Assembly: GCF_030247185.1 (NCBI RefSeq)
Contig: NC_080572.1
Coordinates: forward strand, 33,526,971-33,590,970
Source of the DNA: Malaya genurostris
Lineage: Eukaryota > Arthropoda > Insecta > Diptera > Culicidae
Length of the DNA stretch: 64,000 nt
Direction: 5' to 3'
Numbering within the stretch: position 1 is the stretch's first letter; the number at the start of each line of letters is the position of its first letter. The notes under the pieces are model-generated. The model was not told the origin of the DNA, did no database searches, and saw only the letters and a program-made list of their open reading frames with translations. Shown piece by piece: positions 10,495 through 21,625 of this stretch. The position numbers were made by a program, and so were the translations under genes.

Positions 10495-11665
10495 GAAAAA
10501 CTGTAATATGAGCCTTTAACACTAAATCCCCTCACACATTCCAGACCATGTAATATGATTATTTAAGACTAAATCTGTCACACACCCCAGACCACACGCA
10601 CTTAACAAAAACCCGTAAAAGCACCCTTCCACGAAAACCTACATAAAATAAAAACTACCTACATGAAGGCAACTAAAATATTAACACTTGCACGTTCCGG
10701 TGACCCAGCGAAAAAACGCCGTGGTCATAAAATTCGACTACAGAAACAAGGAAGCATCAAGTTTCAAATCGTTATATCATCGAAGTATAACAGATAACAA
10801 AAACACAACAGTCTGTGTCACTTCCCTCTTCTTCACGTCCCTCATGTCCCACAATCGATACAAATATATTACGGTCCATCGATATATAATAGTCTTCCTG
10901 ATGAGCTCAAACAAACCTTCAATCCGGTCGAATTCAAAATGAGATTAAAGCGCTACCTAAAGACAGAGATAGCTAACTATATACTGTAATCGTATCAACC
11001 GTGTTTTTGTTTTTGTTTTGCGTTTGTACAGTTCATCCTTCCATCATCTACTCATTCATTCACTCATCCATTCATTCATTCATTCACTCATTCATACACT
11101 GATTCACTCAATCATTACTTCCCTCACTCATAAACTCTTTTATTCACTCATTCATTCATTGATTAATTCGTAACATCATGTACCCATTCATTCATACATT
11201 TATCAACTTATAAATTCGAGTCTTTGTTCAAATGTTGCAATCTTAAAAGTAGAGGAGGTTTTTGTGCCATTTTAAGCAAGTGCTGGTACCACAGTCTACT
11301 CAAGAGGGTTTTTTTTCCTGCTCAAGTGTTGAAATGAATAGATTACTGTTAGTTAATTAGTTAAAAAATAATTACTGTTAGTTTTTGTAAGATTTGAAAT
11401 ATTAGTAAGAGCCCCTTAAAAGGAATTCTACATTCCACTGGGAGTTCTTGCATAGTGTAAATAGTTAAATGTCTCTTCGCTAGTATATAACGTTAGTAGT
11501 AATAACCTCAGCTTGTCATCATCGCGGTTTTGTTTCCTTTTTATTTTGCTATAGTTCTTGCTTTTCCAAGCTGAGGTATGTATGTGTCCGTGACCAGGGA
11601 GCTCCAATTGTGAGCTTTTTGGTGCGGAGGGCTTAAAAAAAATAAAAAAAAAATTAAAAAAAAGT
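10495..11665 (+). mobile_element. 5'-truncated LINE tail (CR1/Jockey-like)
   Basis: Around 10855-10989 a frame reads YYGPSIYNSLPDELK, then VEFKMRLKRYLK and a stop. This is the usual last 50 residues of CR1/Jockey-type LINE reverse transcriptases. A long 3'UTR follows with an ATTC/ACTC-rich simple repeat (11040-11165) and ends GGTGCGGAGGGCTTAAAAAA with A-rich tails to about 11665. The left junction with copia near 10494 is approximate and no target duplication was found. Confidence 0.6.
11040..11165. repeat. degenerate (ATTC/ACTC)n simple repeat
   Basis: Runs of CATTCATTCATTCACTCATT with interruptions, within the 3'UTR of the LINE tail. Confidence 0.8.
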
Positions 11666-11954
11666 CAACACGACCTAGAATAATAGTAACTCAAGAATAC
11701 ACACTAACTCAAACCGACACTCACGAGAATAACCCAACATGCTATCGCCCTCTCCTCTCCGTATCACACCCGATCACGCTCATCAAGAAGCTTTACTCAC
11801 TCTCTTACGCACAAAATATACAATTAGGTTTTTTTTATCATCACTGCTAACCTCAATCGAATGAACACATTTTGACAGGCCAGCAGTACTGTTTGTAAAC
11901 AGAACTTTGTTTGTCTGTTAACAATTATAAATTAAATTAAATCAAATTAAATAA

Positions 11955-12415
11955 ATTTGTTATGACCCCTGTTAAGGACTCTTGCTACGCTCCCTCCCCA
12001 TAAAAATACCCTTACAACTATCTCTGAAGAGCAAAAAGCATCTGTGCCAAGTGTGATAGCAATCCGTTCAGTATTCAGTATTTTATTGCGATTCGTGTCG
12101 TGATGTAGTTCCGGAGTTATGCCGGTACAAACATTACACTCCCTTTTTTAGAGGCACTTACTACACCCTCCCCCTACCAAATATCCTTATAATCCTAAGT
12201 TGTTCAAAAAGTATCTATGGTCTTCAAAAAGTACCGATTCTCGACAAATTAAATAATTGTTTTAATGACCCCGTTTGTTAAGGACACTTGCTACGCTCCC
12301 TCCCCCTTAAAATATTATAACCATCTCTAAAGAGCAAGAAGTACATGTGCCAAGTTTGATAGCAATCCGTTCAGTAGTTCCGAACTTATGGCGTTACAAA
12401 CATACAAACTTACAT
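11955..12415. repeat. two direct copies of a ~160-bp dispersed repeat
   Basis: The phrases AAGGACTCTTGCTACGCTCC, GTGCCAAGTGTGATAGCAAT and CCGGAGTTATG-like occur at 11955-12150 and recur at 12265-12415, about 310 bp apart. The second copy runs straight into the TA microsatellite. No coding frame. Could be a tandem duplication or two insertions of a SINE-like sequence; no Pol III boxes were identified. Confidence 0.6.
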
Positions 12416-12417
12416 CC

Positions 12418-12620
<203 letters not shown>

Positions 12621-12639
12621 TAACAGTTTTCTGGTATCT

Positions 12640-12788
12640 TAAATGTGATATGAGTACTACACTACATTTTATATAATTTTTACTGGATTGTGCATTAAAC
12701 AGCTTTAAAATGGCAGTCCATTAAAACCTACGTGAAAGTAGGGTCTGACCGAAACACCTTAGAGCTAAGGCAGTGTCTTATTGAATAT
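12640..12788. repeat. second copy of the 4.45-kb repeat carrying a tiny LINE tail
   Basis: 12660-12748 is the inverse of 4500-4590. It breaks at about 12750 and resumes at about 14112 (ATTCACATAACTTTTCACGT). Between break and resumption, outside the hAT element, lies only about 60 bp (12751-12796 plus A-rich 14102-14112) resembling the 3' end of the LINE at 2825-2870 (CCTTAGAGCTAAGGCAGTG). This looks like an extremely 5'-truncated LINE insertion into which the hAT element later jumped. Confidence 0.5.
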
Positions 12789-12796
12789 GTTATAAA

Positions 12797-14101
12797 TAGA
12801 GCTGTGCGTCGCCGCGCCACGCCGCCGCCGCCGATAATTTCGACACGCCGCCAATTTAAGAAAAAGATGATCAGCGCGCCGGTTATCCCATTTTAATCAT
12901 GCCGCCGATAATATTACATCAGCCGAAAAAATGATTTTATCAATGTGGAAAATTGTTTACAGTTTTCATGAAAATTCATTGAAAATTACAGTACAGTCAC
13001 TTTCCTCCCACTTATACTGAAAATCAGTACTACCGTTGTCAACCGAAGCCAATGTCATTTGATTCAAAGTCTATTTTCTGTCTTTATTTAAAAGGTTTTG
13101 AGCTATTGGCACATTATCGCAACATTATCGGTCGCGACATCTGAAAATGAAAAATGGAACCAAGAAAAGGAGGGTTCTTCCGAAAAAAAATAAATAATGT
13201 TAGGTTTTTTCGGATTAACATTTTTTTAGAAACCAGTGTAGTGTTGATTTCTCGGGTACTAGAATGTTTAGCGATCGAGTACCATTTGTTTTGGATACTT
13301 TATTTGTTATTTCCGGGCATTTGAAAAATGGTATTGAACAAAGTTTCATGCTCCATTCTAAATAAACGTTAGTTTTCGCACAATAAATTAAGATCAACGT
13401 TACCAACTCAAAGTAAAAACATTTTCTTCTACTTCTACTATCACTTTTCAAATGAATTTACCCGTTTTTAAAAGAAATCGTTACAAATGTGAAGTAATTA
13501 AAATTTGAATTTGTTAATTTGATATTATTTTTGATATCTGAATGAATTTGAGCGCCAAATCGATTTTATGTTAATTACATACGTACGAAAAAGATATACT
13601 TATTTTTTGAGTTGATAAAACGATTTTTATACATAATAATGATCAACTATGTAAAAAGCGATTTGAAAAATAGTTCCGAATAAAACTTCATATTTCTTGC
13701 ACATAATAAAAAAAACCCTTTGTATATGAATGAAATATTTATTTAAACAATAGTCAACTATCTCCAAATAATCGCACTTATACTCATCTCAATTTCTCTT
13801 CTAATTCGATGCATTCGAAACCATTTACCATCTCTATTCACTACATTGGCTTTAATGGATCACATAAACATTAGGATCTTTGATTGTAGGTCGACAAAAC
13901 AATAAGATAGAGAAATTGTCCTGTGTGAATCAATATTAAAATTTTTAATATGTTTATAATTGATTACGCCGAATCGCGCCGCCTCCGCCGCCGATGTTTT
14001 CAGGAAATAGCGTCACCGCTTTTGTTTTTTTCGCCGCCACCGCTGGTCAAAAAGACGTTTCAGCCGCCGATGTTGATAATTTTGATCGGCGCACAGCTCT
14101 A
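12797..14101. mobile_element. 1.3-kb non-autonomous hAT-like transposon
   Basis: Perfect 12-bp ends TAGAGCTGTGCG / CGCACAGCTCTA and an 8-bp target duplication GTTATAAA at 12789-12796 and 14102-14109. Eight-bp duplications with TAGAG... ends are diagnostic of the hAT superfamily. Subterminal regions on both sides are rich in GCCGCCGCCG/GCCGCCGAT motifs (12810-12860 and 13975-14085), unlike the AT-rich middle; these may be transposase-binding repeats (inference). No transposase frame; the longest internal frame (13215-13451, minus) has no recognisable motif. Confidence 0.88.
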
Positions 14102-14329
14102 GTTATAAAAAAAGTAGAGTGGAGAATATTCACATAACTTTTCACGTAACTATGATTGATCGGTTTTTTTTTTAATGAAGAAAGGAAATGTTTTTTCTGG
14201 AAAAAGGTGCCAGTTGTCAGGTCTGGTCCTAGGCGCGAATGTCAAAACCCCTTGAATAAAATTGTTTATTTTTCGGAAGAACTGTTTTGCAAAAAAAATT
14301 TTCGTCCACGTGTAAGCATATTTATGTGA

Positions 14330-14512
14330 AGTACAAATGGCCGGGTAATCGATCAGAAGAAAAAATTACCCGTACCCGACCCGTACCCGAGTGAGCAATA
14401 ATTTTTTTTACCCGGACCCGATTGAAAACAAAAATTTTTACCCGTACCCGACCAAAAACCCGTCGAGTACGGGTCGGGATTCGGTTAAAATACCCGAACC
14501 CGACCATCTCTA
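14330..14512. repeat. CCCGAC-rich repeat, possible hAT MITE
   Basis: Multiple copies of ACCCGTACCCGAC-type hexamers. The outer ends TACAAATGGCCGGGT and the inverse of ACCCGACCATCTCTA match in most positions. No matching 8-bp duplication could be seen, so element status is tentative. Confidence 0.4.
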
Positions 14513-14647
14513 ATACAGGGCACATCTTTTTATTTATTTTCACTGTGGATTCCGTTTTTAACAGGCACTTTTTCGTCATTTTTCAATTTTTAACTTGCAC
14601 TCGCAAAACAAAACAAGTACACGGCAACTGTCAAAGATGAACTTTTA

Positions 14648-15340
14648 TTTAAAAGATATTTTTTTTATTCAGGGTTATTTGCGTACAAGCTTTACGTGGC
14701 CGATTGAGCCGATTTTTTTAATAATTTTTTTTTGAGTTGGATCTCGTTATCACCCTTTTTCTACGGGTAGAGGAGCTTCCATTTCCCTCCTGTGAGGATT
14801 GAGGGGCACTTCGTTGGTTGGAGGGTAAGTTGTTAACTGCAGCCGGTGTACTTTGTTCTATAGAGGATACTGATGGTTTCGTTGAAGGGGATGCTTCATT
14901 GTTGTTGGCGGCTGTCACAGGTGTACTGGGGTTGCTTGGGGTTTGTGTGAAGGAAGCACCGTTGTCCTTTGGTGTAGTTGTCTCCTTGTCCAGATTATCA
15001 CATGGCTTACCGTAGTGAACAGCTTTTTGGCAATATTGACATGTGGCCATCTGATTGTCATAGGTAACAAGTGAATTGCACAGAATTCTTGTATCTTGAC
15101 CGAAAATCAGCTCCTTAAGCAAACCTTCAAGTTCTCGTATCAAAGGTCGAATTTTGCACTGCCTGAAGTCAAAAACAATTGTATTCTTTAGTGTCGGCGG
15201 TAGCTTTTGTTCGTTTGGTTCACTTATTTCGGGGTCGTTTCTATTGTTCACTTCACAATACTGTACTTGGTTTCTTCTGTCCCGAACGTAAGCGGTTTTG
15301 TTTTATCGACTGACTTGGATGAGATGTGAAACCGAACTGT
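14648..15340 (-). mobile_element. ORF1-only retroposon, copy A (internally deleted)
   Basis: The minus-strand frame 15251-14718 (177 aa) starts MNNRNDPEISEPNEQKLPPT. It continues through the start of an RRM-like fold (FDFRQCKIRPLIRELEG), then jumps by an in-frame deletion to the zinc knuckle CQYCQKAVHYGKPC, a Thr/Ser/Pro/Asn-rich tail and a basic end (RRKRVITRSNSKKNY). The 3' end after the stop carries GGCCACGTAAAGCTTGTACG and an A-rich tail. Upstream, 15253-15340 matches the 5' leader of copy C. No reverse transcriptase is present. Confidence 0.7.
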
Positions 15341-15909
15341 GGAAAGATGAACTTGATTCATCGGCAGTTCATTTATTTCGTCATCGTGCAAAACCAAATT
15401 TAAGCATTTATTGCATACCGTATCGACACAGTGCCGGAAAAGCTGGCATAAGCATGCACAAAGCAAAAAACGTACTCACATCTGTTAAAATGCCACTTTT
15501 AGCTTTGCGCAGTGGCGATATCGTAACCAATGAGGTTCAACCAAGGTGCGATTATTGCTAGTTGAAAATGCCACTTTTTTAATTTCTGTACTTCACTTTA
15601 TCAGCAAACACACGAGTAGCAACCTCTAGAGCTACCTACCGAAAACTTGTAGTAAATACTAAAGTTTGTAGCATGTTTTGACAGGAACGTGATCCACACG
15701 TGCTTAAACTCGAGGAGAAAATATGAATGAAAAATGTAATTCACGAAGAATATGGGAATCAACGAAAAATTGCAGAAATTGAATGAAAAATTACAATTAA
15801 GAAATACTGAACATCTATGGTGAGGCATGTGAAATCAAATAAATATTAACAATAAAATTCGTCCAACAAAGAAGAATCAACACCGTCAAATTCCTCGAAA
15901 TCGGACGGG

Positions 15910-16100
15910 TCAAGGCCGTCCCTAACATTGAAGCCATCATAATCAATGCCATCCAAACCCGTGCGCAGGAGTCATTCCAGAGGGGGTTCAAAAGAGGGGG
16001 GGAGGGATCCAATATTTGAGGAAGGTGCAAAAATTGACATTGACACTGCAAAACAAATTCTGAGAACGAAGTATAAATTGTCAAGTTAAAAACATTAAAT
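15910..16100. repeat. dispersed repeat shared with 29860-30060
   Basis: GGGGTTCAAAAGA, GGTGCAAAAATT(GA) and AAACAAATTCTGAGAACGAA recur in the same order near 29915-30010. No coding frame; class unknown. Confidence 0.55.
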
Positions 16101-16199
16101 GCAAAACATGGATGGAAGCCTAAAAACTTTGAACGCAAAAATTGGATACAACTATTTTATGCGGAAGGACTGGTTATGTTCGTATACGGTTTTTTAAAC

Positions 16200-17025
16200 A
16201 TGCAATAAAACACAAACGGGTCATCCGATTTCAAAATTTATTTTTTCATATTAAAGTACAATCCTTCCGGTTAATTGTGGAATAAAATTTCATTTAAATG
16301 CTTGCCTCGATGGCCTTGCAGTACGCCATACGGTCAATCCAGTTTTTTATTACATTTTCGATCGTATGCAGCTTTATTTCAGCTATGGCTGCACTAATGT
16401 TGTTCTTCAAGGCTTGAATTGACTCTGACTTGACCCAATAACACTTATCTTTGACAGCCCCTCAAATATAATAGTCTAACGGCGTCAAATCGCAGCTCCG
16501 AGGTAGCCAAACGACATCCGAAATTCGACTGATAATTCGATCTTCGAAGACTGTACGCAGAAGATCGATCGTAGCGTTGGCTGTGTGGCACGGAGCGCCG
16601 TCTTGTTGGAACCAAATATTGTCCAAGTCTTCCTCTTCAAGTAACGGGAAGAACCAATTTCTAATCATGGAGCGGCAGCGCTCGCCATTGACCGTGGCGG
16701 CGGCTTATGCCTCATTTTCGAAGAAAAATGATCCAATGATGCCACCAGACCAAAATCCGCACCAAACCCTCACTTTCTGAGGATGCATCGGCTTCTCCTA
16801 ACGTGCGGGTTTTCCGTCCCCCCAGATGCGACAATTTTGCTTATTAACATACCCGCCGAGATGAAAATGTGCCTCATCCGAGAAGATGATTTTTTGGCAA
16901 AAATCGGCGTCTTCTTCAAGCTTATCGCAAGCCCAGTTGGCGAAGCGATAACGCGTTCCTCAAGCGTATACACAAACATTTTCGTTCAGCGGAAGGATAA
17001 AACTAAGTTTCTGTCAAATCAGAAG
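16200..17025 (-). pseudogene. DD41D-type (rosa-like) Tc1/mariner transposase relic, copy 1
   Basis: Minus-strand translation across frames gives KIIFSDEAHFHLGGYVNKQN (first catalytic Asp), VRVWCGFWSGGIIG, then WFQQDGAPCHTANATIDLL (second Asp) and PRSCDLTPLDYY. Counting from QD to PLD gives 41 intervening residues, the DD41D spacing of the rosa lineage. Premature stops interrupt it (TAA after FFENEA; TGA replacing the Trp after DYY). The N-terminal DNA-binding half is missing. The 3' flank (GCAATAAAACACAAACGG inverted) is shared with the copy at 61.7-62.1 kb. Confidence 0.75.
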
Positions 17026-18149
17026 TGACATTAAAACAAAGAATTCTCCAGATATAAAAACAGTACCCAACCCCACTTCTTCGAATTTGATATTTCATCT
17101 TACGATTTCTCCTTAAATATCAATCAAACATACCATGGAAAGTTATTGAATCATTATTGATCGATTTTTTTTAGCAAATATTCACACGTTTCAATTATTC
17201 GATTCATAAGAAAAAAAAATAAAAACCCGGCATTTTTTTCGAATCTTCAAGCAAAATCTGAAAATTATCACCTTCACTTAGTTTAAAGCTCGCCACTCGA
17301 GCAGCGCAGCGATCGCAAAAGAGTTGGTTGGATTCTTCAATATCTAGTAGCTTCCGAAGAATAGCGATATTGAAAAAATGCATAGGGGAAAGTGTTTTAA
17401 TATGCAAGAAAACATTGAGATAATTATAAAAGTATTAATATGTTTCCGCCGAGAAAGTGGGTATTTTATTGCAATACGACTGAGACACATAATTTTCAAT
17501 GATTCTGATATTAGTGATGAGAACTGATTGATATTTACACTTTTTCCAAAACGACCACATTTTCAGTTTTTTCGCTTGCCTTGGACATAATGCCCCAGCA
17601 GCCGAATAATGTGTCTCACAACGAATCAGTAGTATACCACACAATAAGAGACATTTTGTCTCACACCAATGGTGCATTATGCCCCTGTGACTATTTTGAA
17701 AAATTTAGTACATCAATGAAATGGCGGATAAAATGCTTTTTTAATCGAAGCAAAAATTTCCATCGAAAAGCTACCAAATGATATTTCAGTTTTTTTTTCA
17801 TATTTTTCAGCAAACGATAACTGCCAAACTTGTATAGCAGAAAGAAAGTGTTTTGGCCAATAGTGACACCTTATAATATTTTACCCTACAAAAAATCTTT
17901 CGTCAGTTTTAAACGTTAGTCTGGAATTGTTCACCATCTGATATAATTATTCTTTGCAATTGATGTCGTTGGTTGAATTCAAAGCGACCGTAATGATCAA
18001 TGCACGAAAGCGAGCTGATGTAATCAATTTGTAATGCAAAGTAATTCCCGTCAACAGCTCTCTGTTACTCGTGTTACTATTTAAAAAATGATCAGACTAC
18101 TTGAAGATACCGTCACCGTAAGTAAATAAGTAAATTACCGGATCCGCGA
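17026..18149. other. intergenic or intronic, nothing recognised
   Basis: AT-rich, with short chance frames only. No repeat ends or coding motifs found. Confidence 0.5.
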
Positions 18150-18530
18150 TAAAAAGGGTTCATAACTGTAACCGTTTGCGCCTAGGGAAGCTTTTGTCGA
18201 GCTTTCGCTCACATTTTTGCACCGTATAGTGGTGTTGCGATTTGCGTGCCGCATCACTGTATATGGAGGTAGCTTTGCGACCAGGCTGCTGTAGTGGGAC
18301 AAGAACCGCTCGAAGCCCGATCTGCCAGTAGCCAGTAGTCTATCCGTGCGTCAGTCAGACCTGTTAGTCGTGAAAGTCATCTCGGTGAGCGAACGACAAC
18401 GGTGAGACTGGCTCTTTGCGGGTTCGTTCTGTTCGGTTCAAATAGCGTGTCGAAGCTAACTGTAGAGAAGCTATCGGTCAGTGTGCAGTAATTCTTTTTT
18501 ATGTAATCCTTGTGAGGAAAGCATTCTTTT
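18150..18530 (+). promoter_or_regulatory. possible promoter / 5' exon region
   Basis: A 380-bp island clearly richer in GC and CpG than its surroundings. It contains the initiator-like TCAGTC (about 18350) and GGTGAG donor-like sites (about 18385 and 18400). No TATA box and no correctly spaced DPE were found. It lies 0.9 kb upstream of the Ly6-like exon candidate on the same strand. This is inference from composition and initiator-like sequence only. Confidence 0.3.
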
Positions 18531-19432
18531 TGTTTTAGTTCGATAAAAACAGTCGGGTAGCACGGGAAACATTAAAGTGCGGATTGTGGCCGGCGAAGCA
18601 GTGCTCTAAATTTCTCAAGTTCATGTAATTCATAATATTAATATAGAAATCACGTTCTTGGCAAGTTACGTTCAGCTGACTTTTAATGTGACACACGGTA
18701 TTGATGTAAAACATGAACATGTATGCGTTTGAATTTTCCTGATTCAAGATAGATTTAGTTTGTTTTAGATACATCAGCCTCCATAAATGCAAATTCACGG
18801 CAACAGATTGATGTATGTCTAAACCAAGTTCTGACTGCATGAAACTCCATTTAAACGTGTTATTTATCATCATGCGCAATAATATGGATTGTGTCTATGA
18901 AAGTGAATTTACTGCTAGTTTCGAAATATTTACCGAATTTTCTCATCGTGTGCTTCATATTGGTGTTTGTTCTTAAATTAAATGTAAATTTTGTTTTGTC
19001 TTGCTTTTGTATTCTATTCGGTAGTGAAAAGATTCATATGATAACAGATCAATAAATGGCGAAAGGAGTAATCAAAACAAACAAAAAATAAATACTATAG
19101 ACCAGTGGCAGCGTTTAAATCTCTTTCACTGTGAAGTGTTAACCATATAAAACCAGAAAAGCTAGAATTTCTCGATTAATCGATATATTTACACGTTTAA
19201 GCGAACGAATTGATTTCTATGTGTGTGTAATCCGAAATTGACTCAAGTGTTCTCGTTTTGTGCAAACTTCTCAGCGTATCTGTTGGTAATGCAATTCTTT
19301 CGCGCGTCATTTTCGATTTTTTTAGGTATGCATACAAATATTAGTTGTAGTGGAAAGTGAGAAAAATCACAGCTAAGCAAAAATAAGTGCCAGTAAAGTA
19401 AAGTACAAGAAAACATATTTTACTGAGTGCAG
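18531..19432. other. non-coding stretch between candidate 5' exon and candidate Ly6 exon
   Basis: AT-rich. A 114-codon minus-strand frame (18535-18879) shows no motif and is treated as chance. TTTTTTTAG (19318-19326) and GAGTGCAG (19425-19432) are acceptor-like sites. Confidence 0.4.
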
Positions 19433-19635
19433 AAGTGTATTGCAAAGTTTTTGCCTCTTGAAGCAAACATTCGAAGCGAAACTCGTTTTCTCTGCTATAC
19501 CTGTCCTGCGTACCGGACGGATTCCTCACCATTGGATTGCTTGTCGGATTACGCCGAAGAGGCCACAGACGAGAGGGGGTACACAATTGTCTGCTCGCGG
19601 GCAGCTTTCGTCTCCCCAATGAATGATAGTCGGTA
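19433..19635 (+). CDS. candidate internal exon of a Ly6/LU-domain secreted protein
   Basis: Open frame between an acceptor-like GAGTGCAG and a donor TAGTCG|GTAAAGC. It reads TRFLCYTCPAYRTD, then DCLSDYAEEATDERGYTIVC and SRAAFVSP. The leading LCYTC (Cys-x2-Cys), the later single Cys residues and the acidic spacing resemble the first half of insect Ly6/three-finger (LU) proteins. Local codon use is GC-rich compared with the neighbourhood, as expected for coding sequence. No signal-peptide exon or C-terminal exon (CxxDxCN) was found nearby. The real acceptor may lie closer to the CYTC motif. Alternative: chance frame. Confidence 0.35.
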
Positions 19636-20689
19636 AAGCTGCCTGACTGCGGCTACCATTAAAACAAGGCATATGTACACTTGCGGATAGACCGAAAAGA
19701 GTAAGTGAAATGTAATGAAAACTAATATCAAAAGTAATATAATGAGAGGGAAGGTGAAATAAGACGAGCGTTATATAGAAAAAGTCGAGTACGGACCAGT
19801 GTTTGAATGAGACTTGATATATACTGATATTACACAAGTACACGCATAAGTTAGAAGGTAACTGACAATTGTCTTCCGAGAATGACGATTTAGGGGTTGA
19901 TGAATTAAATTGATCATTGATTGAGGATAACAATGGTTGAAATTAAAACTAGATTACAGTTCATAATGTTCTTTATAAGAACATGAAAAATATTTATAAT
20001 TTTATTTACTCAAGCAAATAGAGGAATTATTATTTGAGCTTATTGATTCGGATTGATTTTTTTCGTCACCAGGGCACACTAATAAAAAGAATTCATTAAA
20101 TTGATTAAAATCAGTTCAGGGTTGTTTTCATTTGCTATTATGTGAAAACTTGTCGTTCTGTATATTTCATCTTTATCTGAAAAATATTTCTTTTTCGACA
20201 TTCATGAAGCTCATGGTTTTTTATCACGAAAAATTCAATCAAATGGTTATTGACACTCTTATCTGAATCAAATGTGATGTTGTCAAAAAAGGTCTGAATA
20301 GCTCAAAACAAATAATAACCAAACAAAAAATACATGTTCCATTCATCCCAAATACATTCCAACAATCAATGAGCATCAAGTGACGAAATATGTATGCGGC
20401 CTAGTGTAGTCATGATGGAAAACGCCACGTTTATGACACATCAGTCCTGGGTGTTATATTGTTTGCCGTCAAACGGTGCGTCATAAATCACAAGGCTCTA
20501 TCCAAGTATGTCTATTGGCGACTGCCATTGGCCTCCCGTGGTAGTAGCAGAATGAGAGTGTGCAAAACAGTAAGGGTGCGATAACCCTACCGTAGGCAGA
20601 ACTGAATATCGCAGGTGTAAACACCAGGTGTAATCACGAAGTGATTGAACAGCTGTATCGCGTAAATGCCACAAGGAAATTATATGAGA
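19636..20689. other. non-coding stretch, nothing recognised
   Basis: AT-rich with no repeat ends recognised. Would be intronic if the Ly6-like exon is real. Confidence 0.5.
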
Positions 20690-21090
20690 CAGTGGCGTCT
20701 CGTGACAAAATTGACTAGTTGTGCACTGCTTATGTGGTATGATAGCAGATATAACAGTTCGTTGTAAGTGAAAACTAAAGATTGAGGAATAGAGACTCAG
20801 AGCTCAGAGCTGAACTGAGTAATTCTCTCTTCTTGAATATGTGCAGTAACTCATGTGCACGAAAAAGACACTAACACAGCGACAACAGATACTTGAAATT
20901 TTGAGTCTGATGTGTATGAGATGCGTGTACATAAATACACGCAATTTAGGTGCGATCCAACCTGCTTTCATCGAATAAGTAAGGATTCCAAAAAATAATT
21001 GAATTTGGATGGGGTTGGGGCCGCAGTTCATTCCTTCAATTCGACTGGTTGTGCAGTGCACGAGGTGCACATGAGGACGAGACGCCACTG
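20690..21090. mobile_element. 401-bp hAT-type MITE
   Basis: Ends CAGTGGCGTCTCGT / ACGAGACGCCACTG, with an exact 8-bp target duplication ATATGAGA at 20682-20689 and 21091-21098. Second-tier inverted matches lie inside (TTGTGCACTGC near 20730 and its inverse near 21055). No coding capacity. A clean hAT signature. Confidence 0.88.
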
Positions 21091-21389
21091 ATATGAGAAG
21101 ATGAACCGCGCCCGCTACTGGTTGACATATGTAGAGATATCAGTGGTAGCCTTCTCACGAACGAATGTAAGGTTATCGACAGGTACCAACATATCAAAAA
21201 ATTAGGCACAACAAATTCGCTAGCAATAACCAATAGCCAGGTGAGTTGCTCAAATGAAGACATGCTGGCCAGAGCGCTAGGTTAGATGATTTATAAGATT
21301 TGAGAGGAGAAGATTTTACCGCAGAAATAAAACCGTTAAACCGTTGCTGAGAAATCTAAGTGAGTTCCGTTTTTGGAGTTTTTCTGAAA

Positions 21390-21625
21390 ATTTCTAAAGT
21401 GACCCCCCCCCCCATTTTTTACGAGGTAACCGATTTTTCAATAAGTGTTATTGTTTTGTATTATTAGTATCTACGAACATGTTCGTGAAGTATTTCGTCA
21501 ATATTCCAAATTTTTATACTATTTTCAGCTACACAAATATTTATATACATTTTCATTGTAATGCTCCCAGAAACTCAAGTTTTTTTAAAATTACCTCGTG
21601 AAAAATTGGGGGCCACTTCAGATAT
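21390..21625. repeat. foldback (inverted) repeat with poly-C arm
   Basis: AAGTGACCCCCCCCCCCC...TTTTTACGAGGTAA (about 21397-21430) is inverted at about 21590-21622 (TTACCTCGTGAAAAATTGGGGGCCACTT). The loop is about 160 bp. Target duplication not resolved. Confidence 0.5.

Noticed and set aside
18535..18879. 114-codon minus frame
   Set aside because: No motif, no composition change typical of coding sequence, no splice context.
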